64,000 nt of DNA from JAEUJM01 sp964635055 (GTDB lineage: Bacteria > Actinomycetota > Acidimicrobiia > Acidimicrobiales > DATDAH01): assembly GCA_964635055.1 (NCBI GenBank), contig CAZWMT010000021.1:1-64000 (forward strand), written 5' to 3'. The notes below the pieces were generated by a model that worked only from the letters and a program-made list of their open reading frames with translations, did no database searches and had not been told where the DNA came from. The position numbers and the translations under genes were made by a program. Shown here piece by piece: positions 19,653 through 28,964 of the stretch. The stretch's first letter is position 1. The number at the start of each line of letters is the position of its first letter.

Positions 19653-22600
19653 TCACCCCACGAAGAGCGGCGGGGGCGCAGGAAGGGCGTCCGCAACCTC
19701 GGCCAAGGAGACATCCGACAGCCCGATGGGGCCCATCGCTGTTTGCACGAACCGCAGCACGCGGCGCGCAAGTTCGCCGTCCGGATCGGGACCTCGGTAG
19801 CTGGCTCTCCAATGCCGATCGATGCGCGCAAGCGCCGACAGGAGAACCGGCCCCGTCATGGTACTGAACCCAGCTGTCGTGGATGCCCGCAACGCAAACT
19901 CAGCGCCTATTGAGAGGCCACCAAAGACTACTAAGACGCGATTCTCGCCCCGATACCCCTCAAGTCCGCCAGAGTCAAGGCGCTCATCGACGAGAACAAC
20001 CTCAACCGGTGGAGGAAAGCCACTGCGCGACAGAATCAGCCTGCCCGGGCCGCTCGTGACAACCTCAAGCCCAAATTCCTCGAAGACAAACGCGAGGTCA
20101 TCCAACCGCAGCTCAGCGCTCAATCTTCGTGCGAGATCGTCAGCCAGTTTACCATAGCTCACAGACCCCTCGGTCGCTCGGCGCGAAGGTATCATCTCCT
20201 CGCGCAGATCAGGCGGAAGTCCCCGTGCACCGCGACGTTCCTCTGGGCGGGTGAGGTGCCGAATAATGTCGGCACGTTCGGCCGAAGTGAAGGCCAAATT
20301 TTGATGAGCCCGCTGTTCTTGCGCGGTACGTTCCGGACGAGGTTGAGACAGCCGGTCAAGAGCGCCCTCCAGCTCGTCGAAGTTCAGTTCATCCGCACGC
20401 ATGTCGAGCAGGGTGGCAAGCCGCTCTCGGTGAATTCTTGGCGTGCGAATTCGCAGGAGGGGTGCCAACTGATAGGGCAGGCCGCTCTGAAGTGCCTCCG
20501 ACATATTCTTCAGTACCAAATGACGGCCATCTTGGGGCGCCACTCGCAACACTTCTGCGGCGGCGTTGAGAATGTAGCTCATTCGCTCACCCAGATCTCG
20601 AACGTCCGCCGGATACAGTTCGATCGATCGAGACCTCCTCCTGACTGTCGCCCCCGTTCCCTTCATCACCAGCGACAGTATTGAGTTCATTGGATAGCCG
20701 ATCATCCATAGGTATGCTATGCACGAGCGGAGCAGGCCAACGATTACGACGTCTCGAACACGATCGACCTCCATTTCAACGCGTCCCCGCACAGACTGCG
20801 CCGGATTGCCGCTGCCAATTAGATCGTTCTCCAGTATGACTTGATCGACCACAGCACCAAAACTCATGCTGCCGGCTCGATCCGGACCTTCGACGAACGA
20901 CTTAACAAAGAGCCAGCAGTTTCGCCGAACATGATCAACCAGATCGGCATTCGAATCGTGCGGTAGAGAAATCCAGGTCAGCTCCCGAACAAAATCCGCC
21001 TCCGCTGCGATACTCAAGAGAGTGAGCGGGCCGGCACCCAGCTCAGCGGCCTCGGCCACCTTCCGGATACATCGAGCGTTACCGACCGAAAGGTTCGACA
21101 GTGCAAGGGTTCGTCCCAGGCCGCTGACTTTCCACCGCGATGGGTCGTCCGGCGACGGGCCGATGAGACTGTCGGTCTCCAGCGTCTCCAGAATGGCATC
21201 GATCGCAGGTCGGGTCCCCCCCTCGGCCTTGAGAAGCGACGTTTCGTAGATACCCTTGGCCCGCAATTCGAGGTCAGCGCGTGATAGAGCCGGGGTGCCA
21301 CGGCACATGTCTTGAAGCACGAGTCTGGCAAACCCGGGCACATCAAGATTGGACCGGATCTCCTCGCCCGTATCAGCGGTTTCGACAAAATATTCGAAGG
21401 ATCGACCTACATCCGCAAGAGCCGTAAAGAAGCTCGCAGTTTCGTCAGTGGTGCCTACACGGGCATCCTGCGTCGAGGTCCCGAGTATCCGCGCCCGCTG
21501 GTCATTGGTTAGGCGCAGGCGCACGGGCCTTGGTCCCGCCCGTGGCACCATAACATAGGCTTCACCCTTCGTTGACATACCCAATCTACCGCAGCGGCCG
21601 AACCGCTGCGCCATATCATGGGGGTCGAGAAGGCGTTGGACAGCGAGGTTGTCTTCAAAGCCACCGACACCCTCTGTAACATCGGCCACCACCACAAAGT
21701 CCGCAGGGAGATTCATTCCGACAGCCAACGTGGCAGTTGCTACGATCACGCGAATTACTTTGTCGTGGTATGCGCGCTCGATAACACGTCGGTGATCCGG
21801 ATCCAGTCGCGCCGAGTGATACATCACTCCGGTCTGGAGGCCCTCCCGGAGATCATCAGTTGCACGCAAGTTCGGTAGCCGAAAGAACTCAGCGTCCCTT
21901 TCTGCGGCCTCCTCTTCCGTTAGCACCTGCCGGCCAAAGCGACCCCAGTGCGGGCTCCGTCGGCTGGAGGGATCATTCAAGTTCGAGAACTCGAGCGCAA
22001 CTTGGATCGCACCTGTCATCCGTTCTGCTGCTCGCCGACTACCCACAAAGACAAGGACGCTCTTTCGTTCGGTGTGGGCGTCCTGTCTGCTGAGCAGCGT
22101 GCTTACTAGAGTGACAGTGTTTCGATAAACCGCCTGACCGCTCGGTAACTCGCGGTCGAGGCGCTTACGCAGCTCAGGGTCCGATATGGACAAGTCCCAT
22201 TCTCCGGCGGTGCGCTCTCCCTGCGCCGTGCGGCACATCCACTCGGTCTCCGAACATGCGAACCGATCAAGTGCTACGGGCCTAGATTCACTCGCGACGA
22301 GGCCGGAGGAACCCGGTATGTCAACACCGAGCCAAGTCTGGAGAGAGGCTGAGGACTCGGCGGAAAGGGTTGCGGAAAGTGCGATGATTGGTAGGTGCGG
22401 ATAGCGACTCTTTATAACGGTGAGCAGTGACTCGATATTTACTCCGCGCTGCCTCTGGCCAATGAACTGGAGCTCATCGACTATGAGCAGACCGCAATGA
22501 TCAAGGATTCGCGAACCGGCAGCGACGTACGCAGCGAGTTTTTCCGGGATTGCAAGGGCGATGTCGAAGTCACCCTTCGCGATGACTTCATCGTTATATG

Positions 22601-23654
22601 GGTGGTCGCGGGAAGCTTCCACGATCCGCCAATCAGTCGATGAGTCTGCTGTTTGGAAGAAGGACCTCCAGTCCTCGGACGTCTGAGCGACCAGCGCCTT
22701 CGTCGGCAGCAGGACTATGACTTTTCTCTTTCGCGAGACGACGTGCGCAGCAGCAATTCTACCGAAATCTGACTTACCCGTACTGGTGGGCCCTATGAGA
22801 AGCTGGGACTGGCCGGCATGAATCTTGGTTCTCAGACGTGGAAGAGCCCCTGCGAGCAGGTCCGTCAGGCCCCTGTCATCAATGCCGTCGACGTGGAGAT
22901 CCTTGGCGCGTAGGGCATCCCTGTACTCGCGAAGACCCTTAGCGCGTTCAGCGAGAACCTTGCTGAGATCGGATGGCACGATGCCGTCGAAGGGACTCGC
23001 ATCGGTGAAGTCTTCCTCCTCCCAGCTCTCACCTGCTAGGCGATCGTCGATCGCGCACGTCAGGGCGCGAAGGCCCTGAGCGGTCGGCTGATCCAGCGAT
23101 GGAAGGAGTGCACTGTTGATTCTTCGAGGAATCTCTAGTTCCCTCAGTCCAAGCGACCAGCGGCGCTGAGCGAGGAAAGCTTCCGTGTCGTCGGGCGCAT
23201 TGTCGGGTAGGTATCGACGAAGGCTCTCCCTCCGGCGTGTCGGCGTCGGGGCGATGAACCAGACCTGCCATGCCACGAGGCTCTGAACACCCTGAGCGTC
23301 CGTGATGAGCTCGTGAGGCGTGAACTCCGATAGTAGACATTCGAGAGCTGGCAGGATGACTTCGTCGAGTAGGAACTCACCTTGGCCTACGAGCGTTCTC
23401 CGGCTGGTATCTAGGCCATCCCAAATCGAGAGGATCGGGTCGCCAAGCGCCTCGAGTAGCTCGAGGGCGCGGTCGGCCTCGTCTAGGAACCGGGCGTGAT
23501 TAACCTCGGCGGCAAGTCGCAGTGCCTCCGCGTAGTGGGTATAGCGGACGGGCCAACTCGAATCGTCCGCCCACTCTGGTATCTCGGCAGCTGTCCGATT
23601 CCCAAAGTTGGGATACTTGACCTCCCGCCATGGATCCGTCGCTGCTTCGGTCAT
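19653..23654 (-). CDS. SKI2/Hel308-like DEAD-box helicase, defence-associated
   Basis: A 1,333-residue superfamily 2 helicase. The first 280 residues are a non-catalytic helical domain. The core shows GPTSTGKS at 288-295, motif Ia PTKALVAQT at 317-325, motif II DELQ at 393-396, SATLS at 427-431, a strand VFVGSRRAAERM in the second RecA domain, then TATLAVGMNLP and the motif VI QRFGRCGRLG. The 'GMNLPA' and 'GR-GR-G' pattern is that of the SKI2/Hel308/Lhr group. The last 600 residues are helical with no domain I can name. Codon use is less GC-rich than in the genes to the left and right, pointing to separate acquisition. The downstream ATPase starts seven bases after the stop, so the two are a unit. 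Substrate (DNA or RNA) cannot be told from sequence. Confidence 0.82.
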   Translation of the reverse strand: MTEAATDPWREVKYPNFGNRTAAEIPEWADDSSWPVRYTHYAEALRLAAEVNHARFLDEADRALELLEALGDPILSIWDGLDTSRRTLVGQGEFLLDEVILPALECLLSEFTPHELITDAQGVQSLVAWQVWFIAPTPTRRRESLRRYLPDNAPDDTEAFLAQRRWSLGLRELEIPRRINSALLPSLDQPTAQGLRALTCAIDDRLAGESWEEEDFTDASPFDGIVPSDLSKVLAERAKGLREYRDALRAKDLHVDGIDDRGLTDLLAGALPRLRTKIHAGQSQLLIGPTSTGKSDFGRIAAAHVVSRKRKVIVLLPTKALVAQTSEDWRSFFQTADSSTDWRIVEASRDHPYNDEVIAKGDFDIALAIPEKLAAYVAAGSRILDHCGLLIVDELQFIGQRQRGVNIESLLTVIKSRYPHLPIIALSATLSAESSASLQTWLGVDIPGSSGLVASESRPVALDRFACSETEWMCRTAQGERTAGEWDLSISDPELRKRLDRELPSGQAVYRNTVTLVSTLLSRQDAHTERKSVLVFVGSRRAAERMTGAIQVALEFSNLNDPSSRRSPHWGRFGRQVLTEEEAAERDAEFFRLPNLRATDDLREGLQTGVMYHSARLDPDHRRVIERAYHDKVIRVIVATATLAVGMNLPADFVVVADVTEGVGGFEDNLAVQRLLDPHDMAQRFGRCGRLGMSTKGEAYVMVPRAGPRPVRLRLTNDQRARILGTSTQDARVGTTDETASFFTALADVGRSFEYFVETADTGEEIRSNLDVPGFARLVLQDMCRGTPALSRADLELRAKGIYETSLLKAEGGTRPAIDAILETLETDSLIGPSPDDPSRWKVSGLGRTLALSNLSVGNARCIRKVAEAAELGAGPLTLLSIAAEADFVRELTWISLPHDSNADLVDHVRRNCWLFVKSFVEGPDRAGSMSFGAVVDQVILENDLIGSGNPAQSVRGRVEMEVDRVRDVVIVGLLRSCIAYLWMIGYPMNSILSLVMKGTGATVRRRSRSIELYPADVRDLGERMSYILNAAAEVLRVAPQDGRHLVLKNMSEALQSGLPYQLAPLLRIRTPRIHRERLATLLDMRADELNFDELEGALDRLSQPRPERTAQEQRAHQNLAFTSAERADIIRHLTRPEERRGARGLPPDLREEMIPSRRATEGSVSYGKLADDLARRLSAELRLDDLAFVFEEFGLEVVTSGPGRLILSRSGFPPPVEVVLVDERLDSGGLEGYRGENRVLVVFGGLSIGAEFALRASTTAGFSTMTGPVLLSALARIDRHWRASYRGPDPDGELARRVLRFVQTAMGPIGLSDVSLAEVADALPAPPPLFVG

Positions 23655-24051
23655 TCACTCACCCGCCTGATGCGAAGGGAAGGCGATGCCCCACCAGCCG
23701 GCCACCGCCAGTCGAGAGTTGGAGACAGTAGTCGGATCTGTCGCATGATGATCAAGGGCCCGTGATGCGATGCGCTGACGCGGTCGGCTCCGTCGTGGCG
23801 TCGGAGCCGATTGGCTGCGCAGTCTCTGGGCGCGAGGCGGTTCTCGAGTTGTGCCCTTCCATCACGCGGACCCTCGGTGCGCGGTCCAGGGTCACGGCGA
23901 GCGGGGATCGAAGGTCGTGTCCTGGTTTCGATCGCCGGGGACGGGCGGGCGGTGATGGCCGACGGACGCTGTGACCGCGAGGATTCCTTTCACGTGCCCA
24001 TCATGTCCACTGTCGTGTGGGTCGCAGATCATGTGTTCGCGCTTGGGGGTA
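23655..24051. other. Intergenic region between two minus-strand defence units
   Basis: About 400 bases separate the start of the SKI2-type helicase from the end of the SNF2-like helicase. It should hold the promoter of the helicase/ATPase pair and the terminator of the operon to the right. I see no protein-like frame, no clear -35/-10 pair and no strong hairpin. Confidence 0.3.
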
Positions 24052-27000
24052 TCAGCCGCACACCAGCGGATTGAGATCCAACCGGAGTGCTTCCAGTCCC
24101 GCCTGATCGATAACGACGCTCCGTTGCTTCAGGATCTCTGCGAGATCCTCCTGACGGGGCTGGCCGAAGGTGAGGCGGTAGACGGCGAGGTCGTCCTTCA
24201 GGCGGCGGTAGCGCTCGTGGTCCTGGCTGAGCGGGTACGGCAGAACATGGCGCTCGATCTTCGTGGAGCCCTCGGTGATCCAGAAGGGTGAGAGGTCACC
24301 GAACTCGTCGGATGAGGCATCGACGCCGAAGCGGTAGGCGGCGTCCCACGGTTGCTCGCCGCCTTGCGCCGCCTCGCGGATTGCCGGCCCGTGCTGCTCG
24401 GAAAGGTTGCGGCGGATGGCGTGGCCGCCGAATCGGTGGACTCTGCCCTCGCGCTGCTCGAAGTCGACGGGGCTGGCGGGGACATTCCAGTGGACGGCGG
24501 CGTGGCACCACCAGTGGAAGTCGATGCCCTCCTGACCCACGCTGGTGGTGGCGAGCACGAACGGCCAGAAGGGGCTGTTGAAGGCCGAGCGGATCTCGGG
24601 CTGGCGGGCGCCCTCGTCGGCGCCGGCCCGCTTGTTGCCGTAGCGGAGGGCGAGGCGGGATGGGAAGGAGATCGGCTGCTGGTGCAGCGGGTCGAAGGCC
24701 TCGTAGCGGGAGGGTCGGATGGTGATCGCCGCCCGGACGGCCTCGGCGACGGACAGTAGGCGGGCGTCGTCCAGACCCTCCTGGCGTTCGGTGGCGCTGA
24801 GGTGGTGCAGGTACTCGTCGAGGACGGCCTCGAGGTTGCCCCAGGCGCAGTAGCGCAGGACCGCCCGCCAGTAGACGGCGTCGGGCAGGAGGCGATCGAG
24901 CGTGAGGATCGAGTCGGGTCGGTTGAAAAGGTTTCGCAACCCGCCGGCGATGACGGCGGCCGCTTCCCATCGCCCTGCCCCTGTCGTGGCGTCGCCAGGA
25001 CTGTCGAGTCGTTCGATGCACCGGTAGGCGACGTTGCCGGGTGCGAAGCGACCGAGCTCTTCCAGGACCGCTTCGATGTCATCGGGGGCCGACGTGCGTC
25101 GCTCGTCGGCGAGTGGCTGGGCCCCGGTTTGCAGGTCGAGCGCCAGCCGCACGTGGGCGCCCAGACCAGTGGAGTCGTCGTCCTCGCCGTCGGCATCGAG
25201 CGAGCCGGCCAGCGCCGCGCTGGCGCGCTCGGGAGAGACGTCAGCTGGCAGCGACCCCTGTTCAGCGAACAGCGTTGTCCAGTACCAGGGCTCTGCACCC
25301 GTCGCCCGGGGTGGCAGCGGCGCGGGTTCGAGCTCTGCACCGTCGAATGGATCGACGGACCGTGCGAGCGCCGGCGACGGCCAGAAGAGGGCCAAGGTCG
25401 TCATCGCGCCCGGGCGATCGCCCTCAAGGCGCCAACCCAAGCGAGCCGCGGTCGCCGTTTCGGGGTCGGTTCCAACGGCGATCTGGCGGTTCGCCTCGTG
25501 ACTCACGAGCGAGGCAATGGCCGTCGGTGTCGCCGCCCACGACGAGAACACCAGGCGCTTGGTCATCGCCTGCAGTGCCGGCTGCGCGAATGGTCCCCCG
25601 GGTGTGCTGTACGGCAGGGACGGGGGCACCCAGAGCAGCTGCCACCAGCCCTGGCCCACGGTGTCGTCCACGAGGCGACGCATTCGGGCGTTGCCGGGGT
25701 CGATGGGCTCACGGCGCTTGACCGCCGCGGCGTCGAGGTGTTGGGTGCGCCGCAGATGCGGCCCGAGCCGAGCGCGCTCCACAGGATCCTTCAGCGCCGC
25801 CCGGAGCTTGTCGCCCAGCTTGTAGCCATCGCCGAAGTTGACGAAGTAGGGCGTGGACTTCCAGTAGTCGATGGAAACTTGCGCATCGAGCGCATCGGCC
25901 AGGGCCTCGAGCAGGGCATAGGCGACGACGTCGTCGACCTGCACGGCCTCGACGCTCGTGTGGATCTCCTTCAGCATCCCGTCGTCGCCGAGACGCGGAC
26001 GCTCGGTGCGGCACATGAGCTGCGTCAGCGACACCCGCAGACGATCGCGGAGGACCTGGGTGGGCGCGCCGTCCACGGCGGCGCGGCGGAAGGCGGCCAG
26101 ATCGTGGACGATCCCGTCCACGGCGGACTTGTCGGGTGCGGCCAGGAAGCCGAGCGTCCGGCGCAGATCGGTCTCGTGATCGTCGCCCGCCCTCGCCTCC
26201 TCGGCGTAGGTGAACGCCTTGTACGGCGTCGCCGACAGCAGAAGCACCTTCGCCTCGCCGTAAGTGAAGAGGGCTTCGGCGAGCTCGGCGGCCTCCTGGT
26301 AGCGGCTGTCGTCCGTGGCGAGGAGGTGCCGGAACCGCTGGAACTCGTCGAGGATGACCAGGTCGGGCTCGAGGGCCTCGACACCTGCCCTGGCCAACAG
26401 GTGGCGCATGTGACCGATCATCGGCTGGTGCTGGTACCAGAGGTCGTCGGGGATCACCGTCCGGCGGCCGACCTCGGCAACGAATCCGGCGAATTGATCG
26501 ATCAGGCCCACTTCGTCCGCGAGTTCGAGGAAGGGATCGGTGATGGCAGAGTCCGGCTCGCGTCCCTCCAGCAGCCACTGGGTACGGGTGATCTCGCGCT
26601 CGAAAGCGACCTGACCGCTGTACGACCGCAGCACCACCGCCGCCGCCTTCTTCTCGGTCCGGCGGGTGTACCGCAGGTGCTGGCAGAGGATGACGTGTAA
26701 CAGCGCCCGCTCCTGCGCCTGACCGGTCCCCTCCTTCACGTTGAACGACGTGCCCGGGGTGAACGAGACCAGGTTCACCCGCTTGCCCACCTCGGGGTGG
26801 GGCTTGCCGGTGAGGTTGCCCGAGTCGCGGGCGAGCAGGGTCAGCCGGGTGCGCTGATGCTGGGTGCCGGCCTTGAGCACGTCGAGGCGCTTCAGGTTCT
26901 GCTCGGCGATGTCGGCGTTGGAGCAGACGTAGATGACGTCGATGCGGTCCACCGACGGCTCGTACTGCAGGTGCTCGATGCACCGGGCGATCACGCCACG

Positions 27001-27159
27001 GGCGACGAGGCTCTTGCCCAGTCCCGTCTCGTCGGCCACGAGGAAGCGGCGCGCCTGCGGGTCGTCGCCGTAGAAGCGCCGGGTGACGTGGTCGACGGTC
27101 GCCCGCTGGAAGCCCTTCAGGCCGTCCAGGACCGGCTCGGACGAGTAGGTGCCCGTCAT
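24052..27159 (-). CDS. SNF2-like helicase, third gene of DUF6361-PLD-helicase operon
   Basis: A 1,035-residue superfamily 2 ATPase. It begins MTGTYSSEPVLDGLKGFQR with a Q-like motif, then Walker A DETGLGKS at 43-50, motif II DEFQ at 271-274 (a DEAH variant), SATPYK near 305, and in the second domain TSVGQEGIDFHWW and EQREGRVHRFGGH as motifs V and VI. The PDFEQREGR-type motif VI is typical of defence-associated SNF2 helicases. About 100 residues between Walker A and motif II are unusually rich in charged residues. The ATG at 27159 overlaps the stop of the PLD gene (ATGA), which sets the start; a longer upstream frame is only the shadow of that gene. It probably supplies the motor that brings the PLD nuclease to DNA. 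I cannot assign the operon to a named system. Confidence 0.83.
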   Translation of the reverse strand: MTGTYSSEPVLDGLKGFQRATVDHVTRRFYGDDPQARRFLVADETGLGKSLVARGVIARCIEHLQYEPSVDRIDVIYVCSNADIAEQNLKRLDVLKAGTQHQRTRLTLLARDSGNLTGKPHPEVGKRVNLVSFTPGTSFNVKEGTGQAQERALLHVILCQHLRYTRRTEKKAAAVVLRSYSGQVAFEREITRTQWLLEGREPDSAITDPFLELADEVGLIDQFAGFVAEVGRRTVIPDDLWYQHQPMIGHMRHLLARAGVEALEPDLVILDEFQRFRHLLATDDSRYQEAAELAEALFTYGEAKVLLLSATPYKAFTYAEEARAGDDHETDLRRTLGFLAAPDKSAVDGIVHDLAAFRRAAVDGAPTQVLRDRLRVSLTQLMCRTERPRLGDDGMLKEIHTSVEAVQVDDVVAYALLEALADALDAQVSIDYWKSTPYFVNFGDGYKLGDKLRAALKDPVERARLGPHLRRTQHLDAAAVKRREPIDPGNARMRRLVDDTVGQGWWQLLWVPPSLPYSTPGGPFAQPALQAMTKRLVFSSWAATPTAIASLVSHEANRQIAVGTDPETATAARLGWRLEGDRPGAMTTLALFWPSPALARSVDPFDGAELEPAPLPPRATGAEPWYWTTLFAEQGSLPADVSPERASAALAGSLDADGEDDDSTGLGAHVRLALDLQTGAQPLADERRTSAPDDIEAVLEELGRFAPGNVAYRCIERLDSPGDATTGAGRWEAAAVIAGGLRNLFNRPDSILTLDRLLPDAVYWRAVLRYCAWGNLEAVLDEYLHHLSATERQEGLDDARLLSVAEAVRAAITIRPSRYEAFDPLHQQPISFPSRLALRYGNKRAGADEGARQPEIRSAFNSPFWPFVLATTSVGQEGIDFHWWCHAAVHWNVPASPVDFEQREGRVHRFGGHAIRRNLSEQHGPAIREAAQGGEQPWDAAYRFGVDASSDEFGDLSPFWITEGSTKIERHVLPYPLSQDHERYRRLKDDLAVYRLTFGQPRQEDLAEILKQRSVVIDQAGLEALRLDLNPLVCG

Positions 27160-28964
27160 CGGATCGCCCCGACCTGCTGGTGGGCGGCCAGCACCGTGGC
27201 CCACAGCTCCGAGAACCCGTCGGGCAGGATCGCCCGACCCGCCTCGGTCGCCTCGAGGCAGGACACCAGTCGCTCGAGGTCGGTGATCGCCTGTGGGCGC
27301 TCGCCGACGGCACGGACCAGCATCTCGAACACGCCGGCCGTGCCGAAGGCGCTGAATCCCCACCCGCTGCCGTCGCCCGGCGTCTCGGTGGTCGGGAGGG
27401 GTGGCCCACCGGCCAACCCCAACATGAGGGCGAGGAAGCGCATGAACTTCTCGGGGGTGTCGACCTGACGGGCGAGCACCTCGTCGAGCCGCCCGGGTGG
27501 GTCACCGAGCAGACGGGCGGAGACGACGGTGGCCTGCTCGATGGTCTCGGCACCGAGCGCCGCCGAGAGCCGTAGGACGATGAAGGGCGTGACGTCCGCC
27601 GTCACCAGGCCCCCGAACGGGCCCGAGATCGTGGGGTGCCCCTGGAGGACGGCCGTGCCCGGACGGGTGAGCAGGCCGATCCGCAGCTCCATGTCGGCGG
27701 GTAGGTCGAGGGCCTTGGAGCCGCTCACCTCCTCGGTCCACGTGTCGCCCTCGGCGGAGACCGAGGCCACCAGGGTCTGGTCGGCGATGCGGCGGAGCTC
27801 GCGGTCGAGCTGCTCGCGGAGCGTCTCCTCGGGCGCTGGCTCTGCGCCGCCAGTCGGCGTGTAGCTCTGCAACAGCGATGCGAAGGGGGCGTCGGGGCCG
27901 ACGAACAGGTCGATGCCCAGCGCCTTGCGCCCTGCCTGGAGCTCGACGACGAACTCGACGTTGTGCTCGCCCAGCCCAGCCAAGGTGGCGTTGGCCGACC
28001 CGACGAAGAGCCGGGACTGCTGGTCGAACTCCACCACGTAGGCCTTCGCATGGAGACCGCCGAGCAGACTGGTGGAGGCGGGCACGGGGGTGTCGTCCAG
28101 CTCGTCGGGCTCTGACAGGCCGGCCATCGGGCTCAGGATGTGGCAGGTGAGCCCGTCGAGCGTGGCCGGGTCGAGACCCTCGAGCGCCTCGGGACGCGAG
28201 ACCACGATGCGCTCCTTGCTCCCCGCGGTCGGGTCGTTGACGCCGGCGTCGTCGAGGAAGGGGGACACGATCAGGTGACGGCGACCGCGCATCGCGGCGA
28301 CGAGCGGCGGCGTGCCCCGGCGGCGCTGGAGTCCGAGCGCGTGGAAGGTCATGGTCTTGACGCCGGGCGGGTGTTCCCATTCGACGGACCGCAGATCCTC
28401 GGCCAGCTCGCTGATGGCCTGTGTGCGCTCGATCGACAGGTCGCCGGTGACCATCGCCGGCAGGGCTTTCACGAACTCGACCAGCGGGCCGTTGGTCTTC
28501 GATCGACGGGTGCCGGCGTACCCGTCGAGCCGCACCATGGCATCCCACGAGACGTCGTCGGTGAGGTTCCGGGTGCCGCACAGCAGGCGGTAGGTCGTCG
28601 AATCGTCGGGACCGGCGTAGCGCAGCACCCAGACCTTGGGGTGGAAGAGGTAGCCGGGTATCGGCGCCCGCACGTCGTGGACCATGGGCTCGAGGAAGGC
28701 CATGAGGTCGGACGGCGTGATCGGCACCCGGCGCTGGCCGGCCTGACAGAAGATCGTGACCTTCTCGGTGGCGGATCGAACCGCCTCGAGGACGGCGATG
28801 GGGTCCGACGAGCTCGCCACGTCGAACGCGGCGAAGGCCAACGGAGCCACGAGCGCGGCAGTCAGGTCGAGCGTGAAGGTGGTGGCCACGGCCATGTCGA
28901 GCTCGTAACCAGGGTCGGGGCGGAGCTGCTCGCGGAGGACCGCACGGTCGTCAGGCGCCAGCAT
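27156..28964 (-). CDS. Phospholipase-D-fold nuclease
   Basis: A 602-residue protein of the phospholipase D superfamily, which in defence loci acts as a nuclease. Both half-sites are visible: HPK at 108-110 followed by CGTRNLT at 129-135, and HAK at 305-307 followed by GSANAT at 322-327. These are HxK motifs followed by the G-S/T-x-N strand. The region after 380 is helical and has no named domain. The ATG at 28964 lies inside the end of the DUF6361 gene (14-base overlap) and its stop overlaps the helicase start, so three genes are tightly coupled. DISARM also has a PLD protein (DrmC) but that protein is shorter; this one looks like the helicase-partner type. A nicking or degrading role on invader DNA is inferred from family. 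Confidence 0.82.
   Translation of the reverse strand: MLAPDDRAVLREQLRPDPGYELDMAVATTFTLDLTAALVAPLAFAAFDVASSSDPIAVLEAVRSATEKVTIFCQAGQRRVPITPSDLMAFLEPMVHDVRAPIPGYLFHPKVWVLRYAGPDDSTTYRLLCGTRNLTDDVSWDAMVRLDGYAGTRRSKTNGPLVEFVKALPAMVTGDLSIERTQAISELAEDLRSVEWEHPPGVKTMTFHALGLQRRRGTPPLVAAMRGRRHLIVSPFLDDAGVNDPTAGSKERIVVSRPEALEGLDPATLDGLTCHILSPMAGLSEPDELDDTPVPASTSLLGGLHAKAYVVEFDQQSRLFVGSANATLAGLGEHNVEFVVELQAGRKALGIDLFVGPDAPFASLLQSYTPTGGAEPAPEETLREQLDRELRRIADQTLVASVSAEGDTWTEEVSGSKALDLPADMELRIGLLTRPGTAVLQGHPTISGPFGGLVTADVTPFIVLRLSAALGAETIEQATVVSARLLGDPPGRLDEVLARQVDTPEKFMRFLALMLGLAGGPPLPTTETPGDGSGWGFSAFGTAGVFEMLVRAVGERPQAITDLERLVSCLEATEAGRAILPDGFSELWATVLAAHQQVGAIR

Noticed and set aside
23655..24051. Short plus-strand frames between the two minus-strand defence units
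   Set aside because: They are Arg/Gly-rich, overlap each other in several frames and have no support.
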